Source: Okapia johnstoni (Eukaryota > Chordata > Mammalia > Artiodactyla > Giraffidae). From it: 64,000 nucleotides of DNA. Position 1 is the stretch's first letter, and each line of letters begins with the position of its first letter. Of the stretch, positions 1-24,529 are shown piece after piece. The DNA lies in the NCBI GenBank assembly GCA_024291935.2, contig CM044306.1:21337001-21401000 (forward strand). Reading direction: 5' to 3'. The notes under the pieces are model-generated. The model did not search any database and had not been told where the DNA came from. It saw only the letters and a list, made by a program, of their open reading frames with translations. Both the position numbers and the translations under genes were made by a program.

Positions 1-11350
<11,350 letters not shown>

Positions 11351-11754
11351 CAAAGGGGAAAAAAGTCAACCACCGAGACGCAGGATGGAGGCGGATCTCC
11401 ACAGAAGAAGCGGGGAGGAGCTTCTCTGAGTCGTTGAGGCTTGTTTTGGAGCGCTCCAGGGTGTTGATATTCTTGCTTGCTTCTCTCGAGTGCACTTCCG
11501 TGAATGTCCACAAGAGGTCCACAAGAGGTCACCTCAGGCTCCAACCGGGTTACAGCGCGAGGAGTGGGTAGGACCTATCGGAACGCAGGGCTTATTGACG
11601 CCATGAGTTGCTGGGCTGGTTTCATGCTTAAACTCGCTCAGTTTGCCCCCAGCAGGGTTCACTTTCGAGATCCACGAGGCTGGGCTTCAACCGTAGCCCG
11701 GTGCATCCGGCACGAGAGAAGAAAAGAATCTGCGGAGGGCTATGGAGCTAGGCC

Positions 11755-12155
11755 GTTGTTCAGTCGCTCTGTCATGTCCGACTCTTTGCGACTCTGTGAA
11801 CTGCAGCACGCCAGGCTTCCCTGTCCATCACTTTCTCCTGGAGTTTACCTGGCGTACTGCTATCCATGGGGTCGAAAAAGAGTCGGACACGACTGAGCAA
11901 CCGAGCAACAACAAATGTCCATTGAGTCGGTGATGCCACCCAACCATCTCATCCTCTGTCGCCTCCTTATCTTGCCCTCAATCTTTCCCAGCATCAGGGT
12001 CTTTTCCAGTTAGTCGGCTCCTGGCATCAGGTGGCCAAACTATTGGATGAATATTCAGGGTTGATTTTCTTTAGAATCGACTGGTTTGATTTCCTTGCTG
12101 TCCAAGGGACTCTCAAGAGCTTCCTCCAGGACCACAGTTGGAAAGTATCAATTCT
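11755..12155 (-). repeat. BovB 3' end with Bov-A SINE
   Basis: Reverse Bov-A unit (TTCAGTCGCTCTGTCATGTC ... GACACGACTGAGCAACC) followed by BovB 3' sequence (CATTGAGTCGGTGATGCCA onward). Confidence 0.75.
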
Positions 12156-12224
12156 GTTGGATTTGAAATAAAACCGAACTGGAGATGACAGAGAACCCTA
12201 TGGGATTCAGACTTCTTTGTCTGA

Positions 12225-12425
12225 GTTTGAAAAGTCACTCAGTAGTGTTTGACTCTTTGGACCCCATGGACTATACAGTTCATGGAATTCTCTAGGCCAG
12301 AATACTGGAGTGGGTAGGGTAGCCTTTCCCTTCTCCAGGAGATCTTCCCAACCCAGGGATCAAACCCAGGTCTCCAGCATTGCAGGCAGATTCTTTACCA
12401 GCTGAGCCACAAGGCAAGCCCATCT
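12225..12425 (-). repeat. Bov-tA SINE
   Basis: Reverse Bov-tA: ATGGAATTCTCTAGGCCAGA through GATTCTTTACCAGCTGAGCC. Confidence 0.8.
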
Positions 12426-12491
12426 GTGTTTAGCTAGTGCTGAAAATAAAGCATAAAATCCGCAGCCTAGGATTGCCAATGGGGAGAGTGT

Positions 12492-15400
12492 CAGTCAATT
12501 CAGTCGCTCAGTCGTGTCCAACTCTTTGTGACCCCATGGACTGCAGCACACCAAGCCTCCCTGTCCATCACCAACTCCTGGAGTTTACTCAAACTCATAT
12601 CCATTGAGTTGGTGATGTCATCCAACCATCTCATCCTCTGTTGTCCCCTTCTCCTTCCGCCTTCAATCTTTCCCAGCATCAGGGTCTTTTCAAATGAGTC
12701 ACTTCTTCACATCAGGGGCCAAAGTATTGGAGTTTCCAATAAATATTCAGGACTGATTTCCTCTAGGATAGACTGATTGGACGTCCTTGCAGTCCAAGGG
12801 ACTCGCAAGAGTCTTCTCCAACACCACAGTTCAAAAGCATCAATTCTTTGGCACTCAGCTTTCTTTATAGTCCACCTCTCACAACCATACATGACTACTG
12901 GAAACACCATTGCTTTGACTAGACAGACCTTTGTTGGCAAAGTAATGTCTGTGCTTTTTAATATGCTGTCTAGGTTGGTCATAACTTTTCTTCCGAGGAG
13001 CAAGTGCCTTTTAATTTGATGGCAGCAGTCACCATCTGCAGTGGTTTTGGAGCCCCCTAAATAAAGTCGTTTCCATTGCTTCCCCACTGTTTCCATTGCT
13101 TCCCCATCTATTTGCCATGAAGTGATGGGACCAGATGCCATGATCTTAGTTTTCTGAATGTTGAGTTTTAAGCCAGCTTTTTCACTCTCCTCTTTCACTT
13201 TCATCAAGAGGCTCTTTAGTTCTTCTTCGCTTTCTGCCATAATGGTGGTGTCATCCACATATCTGAGGTTATTGATATTTCTCCTGGCAATCTTGATTCC
13301 AGCTTGTGCTTCATCCAGCCCAGTGTTTCTCATGGTGTACTCTGCATATAAATTAAATAAGCAGGGTGACATATACAGCCTTGACATACTCTTTTCCCGA
13401 TTTGGAACCAGTCTGTTGCTCCATGTCCAATTTTAACTGTTGCTTCCTGACCTGCATACAGATTTCTCAGGAGGAAGATCAAGTGGTCTGGTATTCCCAT
13501 TTCTTGAAGAATTTTCCACAGTTTGTTATGATCCACACAGTCAAAGGCTTTGGCTTAGTCAATAAAGCAGAAGTAGATGTTTTTCTGGAACTCTCTTGCT
13601 TTTTCGATGATCCAGCGGATGTTGACAACTTGATCTCTGGTTCCTCTACCTTTTCTAAATCCAGCTTGAACATCTGGAAGTTCACGGTTCATGTACTATT
13701 GAAGCCTGGCTTGGAGAATTTTGAGCATTACTTTGCTAGCGTATGAGATGAGTGCAATTATGTGGTAGTTTGAGCATTCTTTGGCATTGCCTTTCTTTGG
13801 AATTGGAATAAAAACTGACCTTTTCCAGTCCTGTGCCACTGCTGAGTTTTCCAAATTTGCTGGCATATTGAATGCAGCACTTTCACAGCATCATCTTTAG
13901 GATTCGAAATAGCTCAACTGGAATTCCATCACCTCCACTAGCTTTGTTTGTAGTGATGCTTCCTAAGGCCCACTTGACTTCGCATTCCTGGATGTCTGGC
14001 TCTAGCTGAGTGATCACACCAGTGATTATCTGGGTCGTGAAGATCTTTTTTGTATAGTTCTTCTGTGTATTCTTGCCACCCCTTCTTAATATTTTCTGCT
14101 TCTGTTAGGTCCATACCATTTCTGTCCTTTATTGAGCCCATTTTTGCATGAAATGTCCCCTTGGTATCTCTAATTTTCTTGAAGAGATCTCTAGTCTTTC
14201 TCATTCTATTGTTTTCCTCTATTTCTTTGCATTGATCACTGAGGAAGGCTTTCTTTTTTTATTTTTTATTTTTTATTTTTTATTTTAGTTGGGGGCTAAT
14301 ACTTTACAATATTGTAGTAGTTTTTGCCATACATTGACATGAATCAGCCATGGGTCCACATGTGCCCCCCAACCTGACCCCCACCCCCACCCCCCTCCCC
14401 ATCCCATCCCTCTGGGTCATCCCAGTGCTCCAGCCCTGAGCACCCGCCCCATGCATAGAACATAGAATGGTGTTCTGCTTCACAAATGACAATATACATG
14501 TTTCAATGCTATTGTCCCAGAACGTCCCACCCTCACCTTCTCCCTCAGAGTCCATAAGACTGTTCTATGCATCTGTGTCTCTTATTCTGTCTCGCATATA
14601 GGGTTACTGTTACCATCTTTCAAATTCCATATATATGCATTAGTATACTGTATTGGTGTTTTTCTTTCTGGCTTACTTCACTCTGTATAATGGGCTCCAG
14701 TTTCATCCATCTCAATAGCACCAATTCAAATGTATTTTTTTTAATGGCTGAGTAATATTCCATTGTGTATATGTACCATAGCTTCCTTATCCATTCGTCT
14801 GCTGATGGACATCTAGGTTGCTTCCATGTCCTGGCTATTGTAAACAGTGCTGCGATGAACATTGGGGTACATGCGTCTCTTTCAATTCTGGTTTCTGATC
14901 ACTGAGGAAGGCTTTCTTATCTCTCCTTGCTATTCTTTGGAACTCTGCATTCAAATGGGAATATCCTTCCTTTTCTCCTTTGCCTTTCGCTTCTCTTCTT
15001 TTCACAGCTATTTGTAAGGCCTCCTCAGACAACCATTTTGCCTTTTTGCATTTCTTTTTCTTGGGGATGGTCTTGATCACTGCCTCCTGTACAATGTCAC
15101 GAACATCTGTCCATAGTTCTTCAGGCACTCTGTCTATCAGATCTAATCCCTTGAATCTATTTCTTACTTCCACTGTATAATTGTAAGGGATTTGATTTAG
15201 GTCATACCTGAATGGTTTAGTGGTTTTCCCTACTTTTTTCAATTTAATTCTGAATTTGGCAATAAGGAGTTCATGATCTGAGCCACAGTCAGCTCCCAGT
15301 CTTGTTTTTGCTGACTATATAGAGTTTCTCCATCTTTGGCTGCAAAGAATAGAATCAATCTGATTTCGGTATTGACCATCTAGTGATGTCCATGTGTAGA

Positions 15401-15760
15401 GTCTTCTCTTGTGTTGTTGGAAGAGGGTGTTTGCTATGACCAGTTCTTTCTCTTGGCAAAACTCTATTAGCCTTTGCCCTGCTTCATTCTGTTCTCCAAG
15501 GCCAAATTTGCCTGTTACTCCAGGTATTTCTTGACTTCCTACTTTTGCATTCCAGTCCCCTATAATGAAAAGGACATCTTTTGGGGGTGTTAGTTCTAGA
15601 AGGTCTTGTAGGTCTTCATATAACCGTTCAACTTCAGCTTCTTCAGCATTACTGGTCGGGGCATACACTTGGGTTATTGTGATATTGAATGGTTTGCCTT
15701 GGAAATGAACAGAGACCATTCTGTCGTTTTTGAGATTGCATCCAAGTACTGCATTTCATT
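12492..15760 (-). mobile_element. BovB (RTE-clade) LINE, decayed, interrupted by an L1
   Basis: On the minus strand the 5' part (15315-15719) translates to an apurinic-endonuclease-like domain with IIGDWNAKVGSQE and YTWTSLDGQYRNQIDSIL. The 3' part (12707-13387) is a reverse transcriptase with the catalytic motif NLRYVDDTTIMAES, followed by the BovB C-terminal region ([14 protein letters not shown]). The frame is broken by stops and shifts, and an L1 is inserted at 14256-14895. BovB is the ruminant LINE known for horizontal transfer between vertebrates and mobilises Bov-A/Bov-tA SINEs. Not active as it stands. Confidence 0.92.
14256..14895 (-). mobile_element. 5'-truncated L1 nested in BovB
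   Basis: Reverse L1 end: a T-rich tail at left and an ORF2 C-terminus at 14620-14862 (KLWYIYTMEYYSAIKKNTF). It is flanked by a perfect 23-bp target-site duplication, 14233-14255 and 14896-14918. Confidence 0.9.
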
Positions 15761-16504
15761 TCGGACTTTTTTTCAGGGAGAGTATATTTGGGTGTAATTA
15801 CTTCAGTGTAATAAAATTTAGGGATCTGGTCTCTGTGAGACCCAGGGATAACATATTTAGGGGGCGGGGTGGTAAAAAATCAGTTTCAGAATGTAGTATG
15901 CTGGAAGCTCTGCTCTGGGCTGTGGTATACTGGAAGGCTGGAGGAAACAGAGAGGCTTTGGTGGTCCTTTGGGGAGGTGATATGCATCCAGACAGACACT
16001 GTAGTGAAATGGGGAACAGAATAATAGTGCACTTAAGGAGCACCTAAGAGTCCCCTAGGGAAAATAAACTGGACCTGAAACCCTGTCCACTTTTCCAAAG
16101 GACTCCTCTGGTGATTCTGCAGGAGTATACAGATTCCAATTTCCTAAGACACAAAAAACAGAAATTCCCTTCCTATCTTGGAACTTTTATCTCTTCCATA
16201 AACGGAAGTTTTGAGTTTAGACCAGGTCAGACCCTGCAAGGCAATCTAGCCCTGCTGTAAGGTCCTAGAGGGCAGAGAATGTTCTGACCATATTCTCCTT
16301 TATATTTATAAAGAGAGAGGATATTCTTTGTATCCCTCCTTTTATACTATTGCAGTGAATAGCTAGCTTCTTGTACTAAGCAGTGACTTCCTAAATGGGA
16401 AATTGTGTGCTCCAGTTTTAGTGAAAAATGACCAATTCTTCCCTAACTGTACCCCTGGCCTCTAGGACTGGAATAAACTCATTAAAATGTGTTCTTTTCT
16501 TTTT

Positions 16505-16640
16505 TAAATATCTATTTATTTGGCCATGCTGGTTCTTAGTTGAAGCATGCTGGATCTAGTTCCCTGACCAGGGATGAAACTGGGGGCCCCAGCATTGGGA
16601 GCTTGGAGTCCCAGCCATTGGACCACCAGGGAAGTCCCTA
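16505..16640 (-). repeat. CHR-type SINE
   Basis: Reverse element: TTTGGCCATGCTGG, CCCTGACCAGGGATGAAACT and GGACCACCAGGGAAGTCCC. Confidence 0.8.
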
Positions 16641-17239
16641 AAGCGTGTTCTTTATAACACCGTATCTGTAAGTGTAGGTAGATGAGAATGGCAAAGGAAG
16701 AAAACAGATGGGCTTTGTTGTTCATCTTTATGAGGTAACCCTTCTGGATAGTTAGGGTGTTAGCTCACTTCATTATTAAGTTTACATCACAAGGGAAAAA
16801 CAATCAAGTCAGCAAATAACTACCTAGAAATGTCCTTGAGCAATATATCCAGGCCTTGGAAGATTCCCCAGAGTGGGGGAGGATGGCTTAACACAAGGTT
16901 TTTGGCAGTTGGCCTTGAATTCCTGGTGAATGAGGGAACCAGCCTGGAGAGGGGTGGCTAAGAAGGGGAAGAGTCTGACTCCTGGGGCCAAAACCTTGGA
17001 GAAATTATTCCACCCATAAAACTATGTTAAAAGAGATCAGTGAAAGATGTTAAAACCCAGCTTTAGGCAGAGGAGGCTGGTATAAACCCAGCAGTTTTAC
17101 GAGACCGAATGTGTATGTTAACCTGTCCACATGCCAGTTCTACCCACTTCACTTCCTCCTGCAACCACCCTAATTGAGGGCAGAAGAAGGAAAGGTGGAA
17201 TGAGAAGATACTATTATATTTTCTTTTTTAAAATTCTGG

Positions 17240-17460
17240 ATCAGTCTTTTCTCGTGTATGCTCTGTCCTGTCTCTTTGCGGCCCCATAGACTGTACCCCA
17301 CAAGACTCCTCTGCCTGTGGTATTTTCCAGGCAAGACTACTGGAGTGGGGTGCCATTTCCTACTCCAGGGGATCTTCCTGACCCAGGGATCAAACCCAGG
17401 TCTCTTGCATCTCCTGCATTAGCAGGTGGATTCTTTACCACTAGTATCACCTGGGAAGCC
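17240..17460 (-). repeat. Bov-A/Bov-tA SINE
   Basis: Reverse element ending GATTCTTTACCACTAGTATC and ACCTGGGAAGCC. Confidence 0.8.
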
Positions 17461-17506
17461 ACCCAGTATTCTTGGGGTACCATTTATTTTTGACTTATCT
17501 GCATTA

Positions 17507-17511
<5 letters not shown>

Positions 17512-17551
<40 letters not shown>
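17512..17551. repeat. (AT)n microsatellite
   Basis: About 20 AT units following an A-run, at the tail of a reverse CHR SINE (17552-17655). Confidence 0.95.
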
Positions 17552-17553
<2 letters not shown>

Positions 17554-17655
17554 GCTCCATGGATTGTGAGATCTTAGTTCCCAGACTGAGGATAAAACCT
17601 AGCCCCCTGGCATTGGAAACTTAGAGTCCTAACAACTGGAGAGCCAGGGAATTCC
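17552..17655 (-). repeat. CHR-type SINE
   Basis: Reverse element from TTTGGCTCCATGGATTGTGA to GAGAGCCAGGGAATTCCC. Confidence 0.75.
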
Positions 17656-18348
17656 CCTGCATTTTCTATTCAATAAACTTGGAAGTTGTCTTACTTTTGT
17701 GCATGTACCATATATCTCTAGGTCTTCACCTTTCCCTGTCCCTCAACCCAAGTCCAGAGAGCCTCAAAGGCTCCTCTTGGAAGACAAATTGCTTTGATGA
17801 TCTTCTGATTCTAGAGTCTAGATTCCACATTCTACATCCTCATAGTTCTCTGAGCATTTTCTAGCTGGTCTGAGGACATCATAATAGTGTTCATGTACAT
17901 ATAATCTGTACAGAGTATGATAATGTCTATTTCTGGCACAAATTAAGAATTTCCTTAGGATAGATTCTTCAAGGAAAAACACCAAAAGACGTTTCACTCA
18001 AAGTGAAATAATGTTTTTTTCATCAATTCCAGTAAAGTTTGATTTTTAGAATCCTAAGTGGGAGGGGTTGGGATAGGAAAGTAATTAATTAATTTGGGAT
18101 TTGCTGAAATGGCTCATAGTTTTTCAAGTTTGAGTGTTTCCACTATTAGAGAATTTAAGCATCTGTGGATGGGCTGTGGAGCAGTAGGGATGGGGGACGT
18201 ACAGAGTTGGACAAGTGGGAATTGAGTGATCAGCTACAGTGTCCATTATCCTCAGCCAGGTGGTTCTGAAATGCCCTTGGGTCTCTGCACAGGATACAGA
18301 GAGGTAGGGAAGGCATTAAGGAAGCAGGAGTTGAATGGAAAAGGCAAG

Positions 18349-21300
18349 TTAGGAGGCCTTGGTCAGTAGCTGCAGGAGGGAGAGGCCAGCGTACAGGGCG
18401 CAGAGGCGGGGGAGGGTGTCTGGGTCCCACGCGTACTGGGGGCCCGACCTCTGCACTTCCAGGCCACTCAGCCCCACTAGGGCCTCTGTGAGGGTCAGTT
18501 CCTCTTCCCCAAGGGAGGAAAGCAGCTCAGGTGCCAGGGGGAAAACACCCTCTTTATCCTGGAGGAAATTCTGTTCCATTGTGCTCTCCACCTGGAAGGA
18601 AGCAAAGTAGCATGAAAAGAAAGAACTGGAAAGCTCTATTCCTTTCTCCCAACTCACAGAATCCACCAAGAGGGCTAACTCTCTCTCACTGTAACCCCTT
18701 AGGTTACATCACATGACAACTCTGCCTGAGCTTTTTAACAGCCCCGTAGGGTGGGCAGCACATTTATTTTTACGCCCATTTTACAGAGGAGTGAATTGAG
18801 GCAGACTCAGAGACATTAAGATTGACTCACATCACTTGGCTAGGAATAAACCAAGCTAGAGTTTTCTGTCTCTTCTCCCAGGATCAGACTGAAAAACACA
18901 GATAGTTGCCCAGAAATGCACTCCTCTACCTCTAGTTGTGAAATAGCAAACAGGAAGAAACATGGAGAGAAATGAGAAGTAGGCATGATCTCCTGGGATA
19001 AGACAGAGGCCCTGTAGGATGGTTCTGTCATTAGGTTAGATTGTATCTTTCCACCAGTTATAGCTGACTCCCTTTCCAAAGTCTCCCTAACATCTGCCAT
19101 TTTTTTCTTACCAGCTTTAGCTGCACTGGTAGGATCTTTTTCTCCACAGATTTTACCAGCAGCTTCTGTTGGGCTTCACTTAGCTCTGGAGAAAAAAAGC
19201 AGAGAAAGAGATGTGTGTTGATGCAAAGGGAAGTACAGGTTCCAAATGGGTGTACTTCTATAATTTCAGCATTCATTGATTTATATGTTCACCCACAGTG
19301 GAATGCCTGTTCTGGGCCAGGCACCTTTGCTGGGTGTGTTAGGTAAAAATCATGCTCACTCAAGGAACTTCTCCACATTCTAGTGCAGAAGACAAAATAA
19401 CATGCAATTACAATATAGGCTGTGACAGGAGCCATAGCTGAGGATCTACTTTGGTCTTGGTGTTTGAGGACAGGCTTCTTCTTTTTTTTAATTAATTAAT
19501 TAATCTGTCTGTGTCTTAGTTGAGGCATGTGGAATCTAGTTCTCCGACCAGGGATCAAACCCGGACCCCCTGCATTGGGAGCATGGCATCTTAGCCACCA
19601 GCAGGGAAGCTCCTAGGGCAGCCTTCTTGAAGGAACAAACATCTCAGCTTACATGTGAAAGATCAGAGTGTTTTTCAAAGTGAGATAATGTTTCTAGCAG
19701 AGGGAAAAAGAGTTCAGGGGTAAGATCAGAAGATGTTATTCTCAGATTAAAGCTATCAGATATTGAAGTTAAAGTGATGAGCTTAGCGATATGCAGAAGT
19801 TTTAAATATAAAACTGATTAAAAAACTAGGGTTATTTCCCAACCTCTGTTAGCAAGACTAGGGTATGGTGACCATGTGAATCCTTAGGAATGAAGCCAAT
19901 TTTTTAAAATGTAGATATAAACTACTTAACTGCAGTAGAATTTGCCTGGCATTTATTTACTCATTCATTCATTCAAGAATTCATTTAGTGACTCATTCCT
20001 ACAACTGAATAGGAAATGAAGACCTCTCTCCCCACTTACCTGTTAGGGCTCCAAGGAAATAGAGGATGGCATCCATAGCCTCCTTTGATACCAGGACATT
20101 CTTTGGGAGTGCCTCCAGGGTCTCTTCATGTCCTTTGCCTAGAGCTCCTTCAAGCTGTGGGGAAAGCTGGGTGACTATTAAGGAGAACATGGGTAGAGGG
20201 CACAGTGCCTGGCACATGACAGTCCCTTGAGGTGTGTTAACTCTCTCCATTTCCTTATTTCTTTTTCAAGATATCAAATCCTGAAAAGTATTAGACTCTT
20301 GGGTTCCTTGGTCCCTGAGTCTTGGACTCTGGAAAGGAAAGGTCCAGCCCCCTTCCAAAAGAAGGTCCTGCTGGCCCACTGCCTACCCTCTGTCGATCAG
20401 GGGGAAGCCCGGGAATCTGCACTGTTTGCCCATCTCCAGAGGGACACAGGGTGCAGGGGCTGTATCATCTTCTGCCAGATCTGTGGGATCCCCCACCAGC
20501 TGCACCACCTACATGTTCTCCTGCATCTTCCCTTGGGTCCTCACCGTGAGCTCCAGGTCTTGTAGCTCCTTTTTCTTCCCTAGGAGTTTGCTGAGGGAGC
20601 TGAGCAGGGAGCTTTTCCCTTCTGGGCTCAGTTTCTCCACTTCCCGGGTCTCCCTTTGAACCTCTTCTTTTAGGGTCCTGAAGTCCTCGTGTACCACCCC
20701 TGTGGGAACAGTAGACATGGTATCCTCTTCAGCAGTTCAGTTCGTGCCCTCCGGGCAGGTCTCCTTCACTCAGCCCTGCTCAGGCTCCCAGGCTCTACTG
20801 CCCCTGAGCTCGGCTCTCAGCTAGAGCCTGGCTTCATTTTTTGCTTGACCAAGGTACACAGTTATAAAGTTATTCCTCAGACTTGACTTAAGGTGTTGAA
20901 TGGGGAGATGGGGAATCGAGGGGTGGGCCAGGACCCACAGTATCATCTAAACCAGGCGTTCACTCCCCCTGAGATTCCAGGCTCCATCCCAGATCAGTAG
21001 ACAACTGACCTCCCTTTCTCTAGGACTCCCCATAGAGTTGAGAAGGAAGGTCTATTTTCCCTTCTCAAGAGTCAGTTGACAAAGTGATTTTGGTGACTGG
21101 GTGAAGACCAGGAGGGGACTGCTCAGAAGTGTGTGCATGCTGCGTGCCAAGTCGCTTCAGTCATGTCCACCTCTGTGACCCTATGGACTGTAGCCCACCA
21201 GGCTCCTCTGTCCATGGGATCCTCCAGGCAAGAATACCAGAGTGGGTTGCCATGCCCTCCTTTAGGGGATCTTCCCAACCCAGGGATTGGACTTGTGTGT

Positions 21301-24300
21301 TTTATGTGTCCTACACTAGCAAGCAGATTCTTTACCACTAGTGGCACCTGGGAAGCCCCAAGATTAGTGGGTCTAAATCCAGGGACATGGGTTGACTAGG
21401 AATAGCTCGAACCTTGGCCTGCCCCTCTGGGGGCCTGGCATCCTAGGAACACATCCAGCCTGCTTTGGAAAGAGTGGGCTTCCTGGAAGTGGCTCCAAGC
21501 CCCACCACCAGGGACTCAGCACTTGTCTTCCTCTCCCTTCACCCCAAGGTTACTTCTACTGCCTTCCTGCCAAAATCTAGGGAGAAACACAAAATTCCTT
21601 ACCAACATCAGATGCCTGGATAACTGAAGGAAAAAAAAAATCCAATTAGAAGGCAATCCTCCCAAACAGTAGCCATACCCAGAGAGTGGGACATGAATGG
21701 AGGTTAGGAAATAAATCCTGTCTTCTGGGATGTCCCAGCTGTCTTAAGGATACTCTTGCTCCATTCGTGGGAGGCAGAAATGGGGCAGCAGAGAAGCTAA
21801 GGCATTGTGAAAAGGGGCACTTGGATTCAGCTGGCATCACTGTGACTCAGCGGCTCCTGCCCCAGGCACTGGGCAGCAGAGATGCAGATGGGCATGTGAC
21901 AGGTCATTATTACTAAGACCTTGAGGACAGAGGTTGGAGGCATCTGAGCACCTGGGAGTCTTGTCCAAAGACTTTCCCCCTTCCACTGCTTTTTCCTAAG
22001 CTATTGGAATTCCTGCCATGTTTCAGAGACAATAGTTTTTCTGAGATCTGCTCTGCCATATTCCTTGTCAGTCCCAGAGAGAAGGGAAGAAAAACATTGG
22101 AGTTTTAAAATCCTATCAAGAAAGTTGCGGTGAAATGACAGGAAACACTTACGGGTGAACTTCTCATCTTCTGGCTTTTCTGAAGACAGAAACAACACAC
22201 ATATGTCAGCATAAAACCTCTTTGTGTCTTTTTATCTAGAGCAGTTGTCAAGGCAGCTTTATCAGTGATCATTATAAAAACAGAGCTCATCCGCCCCTGC
22301 AATTTTGGGAACACACACTGTCTCCAGTATTTCTGCTTCCAATGGTGCCTTCTAGTCTCTTTCTGTTTCTCTGTCTCTCTTGGGCACATTTCTATGCCTC
22401 TATCTGCCTTTCCTAAAGCTGAAGATGGATATTTTTAGAGCCTTGGGAAACAAAACCAGGGGGCTCCTTAGGGGCTTCTGGTATACCCTATTAGAGGGTT
22501 CAGGATGTCAGCAGATAATGTCAGGGGTAGGGAGGAACACATGGGGAGCCAGGAAGCAATTTTCACTTACCTCCAGGAGGGAAGGTGTACATGTTATCAT
22601 GGTAGATGTGTGGGATATCTGTAAGGAACAAGAGCAGGGAGGGCAGAAGGACTTTTAACAGCTGCCCCAACTTTCTTTCTCTGGCCTCAAGCCCATGGCC
22701 TCTGCTAAAGGCGAAGAACCTGTCTTTGAACACCTCAACATTATCCGCTGTCTGTCTCTATGGCTGGAAGTAATCTTTTCTTCCTCTGTAAATCTTTCCC
22801 TCTGATATCACTACTTTCTACTTTGCATTCTAGTACTGGTGTCTGTGTCTGTTTCCTCCATCAGCACCAGACTTCTATTTTTTGGCCACGTGGCATGCCA
22901 GATCCTAGTTCCCTGTCCAGGGATTGAACGCAAGGCCCCTGCAGTGGAGGTTTGGAGAGTTAACCGCTGGACCACCAGGACACTCCTGGCTCCAGAATGC
23001 TGGAGAGCAGAGGCTGTGCTTGTTTATCTCTGTACTCCCTTTTCTCTGCTAACAAAGGTGCCCAGCACTCAGGAGATGCTCAGAATCGAGGGTTCCTCAC
23101 TCCCAGAGCAGCCCCTACAGTTCTGTCTGTGAAGGCTGGACCACAATACAATATACTCCTTTACTCCCTCCCCAGTGTTGCCACAAGAGGGGAGCAGGAT
23201 GCCTTAGGAGTGTGTGAGGAACTCTTGTCTGGAGGGGAAAACATGCTCACCCCACTCATCTTTGCCCTTGACCATCAGCTGTCTCACTCGAAATGCCAGG
23301 ATGCAGCCCTTGGGGATGGTGACAGCCTCCCTGTGGTTTACGGATCCCTAGGAGTGGACAATGAGGATTTGTGAGTCTGCAAAGATCCTACATATGAGAT
23401 GTTGGGAGGGAGGGGGTAAAGGGCAAGTGGAAGGCCAAGCCCAAGAGCCTTTGGGGAGATAAGAAGTTAGGAACCCTTCAGTGGTGTCCCTGATCACCTT
23501 TCCACCCAGTGTGGAATGAGCTTCAGAGCTCTGCTGCTCATTTCTGCTGATCACTCCTTAATGATCTCTTTCTCTCTTCCGGGTTCAGACACATGAAGGA
23601 ACTGGGCAGACCTGTTCATCACCTGCCTGTGCATCCCTGTCCCACTTTAGAGCGTCCATCCAGGCCCTGATTCCTTCTTCCTCTTTGCCATCGGTCCCAT
23701 GATCATCTCCTTTAGGAAGCCTTCCGTGACTAATCCTTACACCTGGTTCCAACTCAGCCCTTGAATATTTACACGGTATATTGTTCGGTTGCTAAATCAT
23801 GACTGTCTCTTTGTGACCCCATGGACTGAAGCATGCCAGGCTCCTCTCTCCTCTACTATCTCCCAGAATTCACTTAAATTCATGTCTATTGAGTCGGTAA
23901 TGCTATCTAACCATCTCCTTCAAAAGCCTTCAATCTTTCCCAGCATTAGAGTCTTTTCCAATGAGTCAGCTCTTTGTATCAGGTGGCCAAAGTATTGGAG
24001 CTTCAGCTTTAGCATCAGTCCTTCCAATGAATACTCAGGGCTGATTTACTTTAGGATTGACTGGTTTCATCTCCTTGCTTTTTTTTGGATCTATACTCAC
24101 ACAGTATAGATATAGGTAAGTAAAGACTACTTATTTACATTGAATTTTCCAAGCCTGTATTCTCTGGCCTTTCACCTCTGTGTCTCCTTCATGAGACTGA
24201 GACCTTTCTGGCAGCAAGGACGTCTTTCTTACAGATTGGGAGCCCTGTAAAGGGAAACTGGTGACTGTGAGTTTCCCCTTCCCTAGTAGCTCCCTGTGGC

Positions 24301-24476
24301 AGCGGGCACAGGAATCTACTCAACTGGGCACCTCCAACCATAGAGATAATTGGTTCCTGGCCAACTGGTGTCTGGATGTTGAAAAGCAAGGGGAGGGAAT
24401 GGGTCCTTTTCAGTATCCTGGAGTGGGGGGTGCTGATTGGGCAAAGCAATAGAGCCTTTGAGGGTGAGCTCAATGT

Positions 24477-24529
<53 letters not shown>

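Larger units (their letters stand above)
11351..18348. other. PSMD3-GSDMA intergenic region
   Basis: About half of this interval is BovB LINE and related SINE sequence (11755-15760), with an L1 nested inside. The rest (15760-18348) holds CHR SINEs, a Bov-A SINE, an (AT)n tract and unique sequence. No gene is visible. GSDMA 3' UTR must occupy some of the right end, but I found no clear AATAAA on the minus strand close to 18349. Confidence 0.6.

Noticed and set aside
12707..13387. A 226-codon frame with a YVDD reverse transcriptase motif
   Set aside because: Part of the decayed BovB LINE, not a host gene or a retrovirus.
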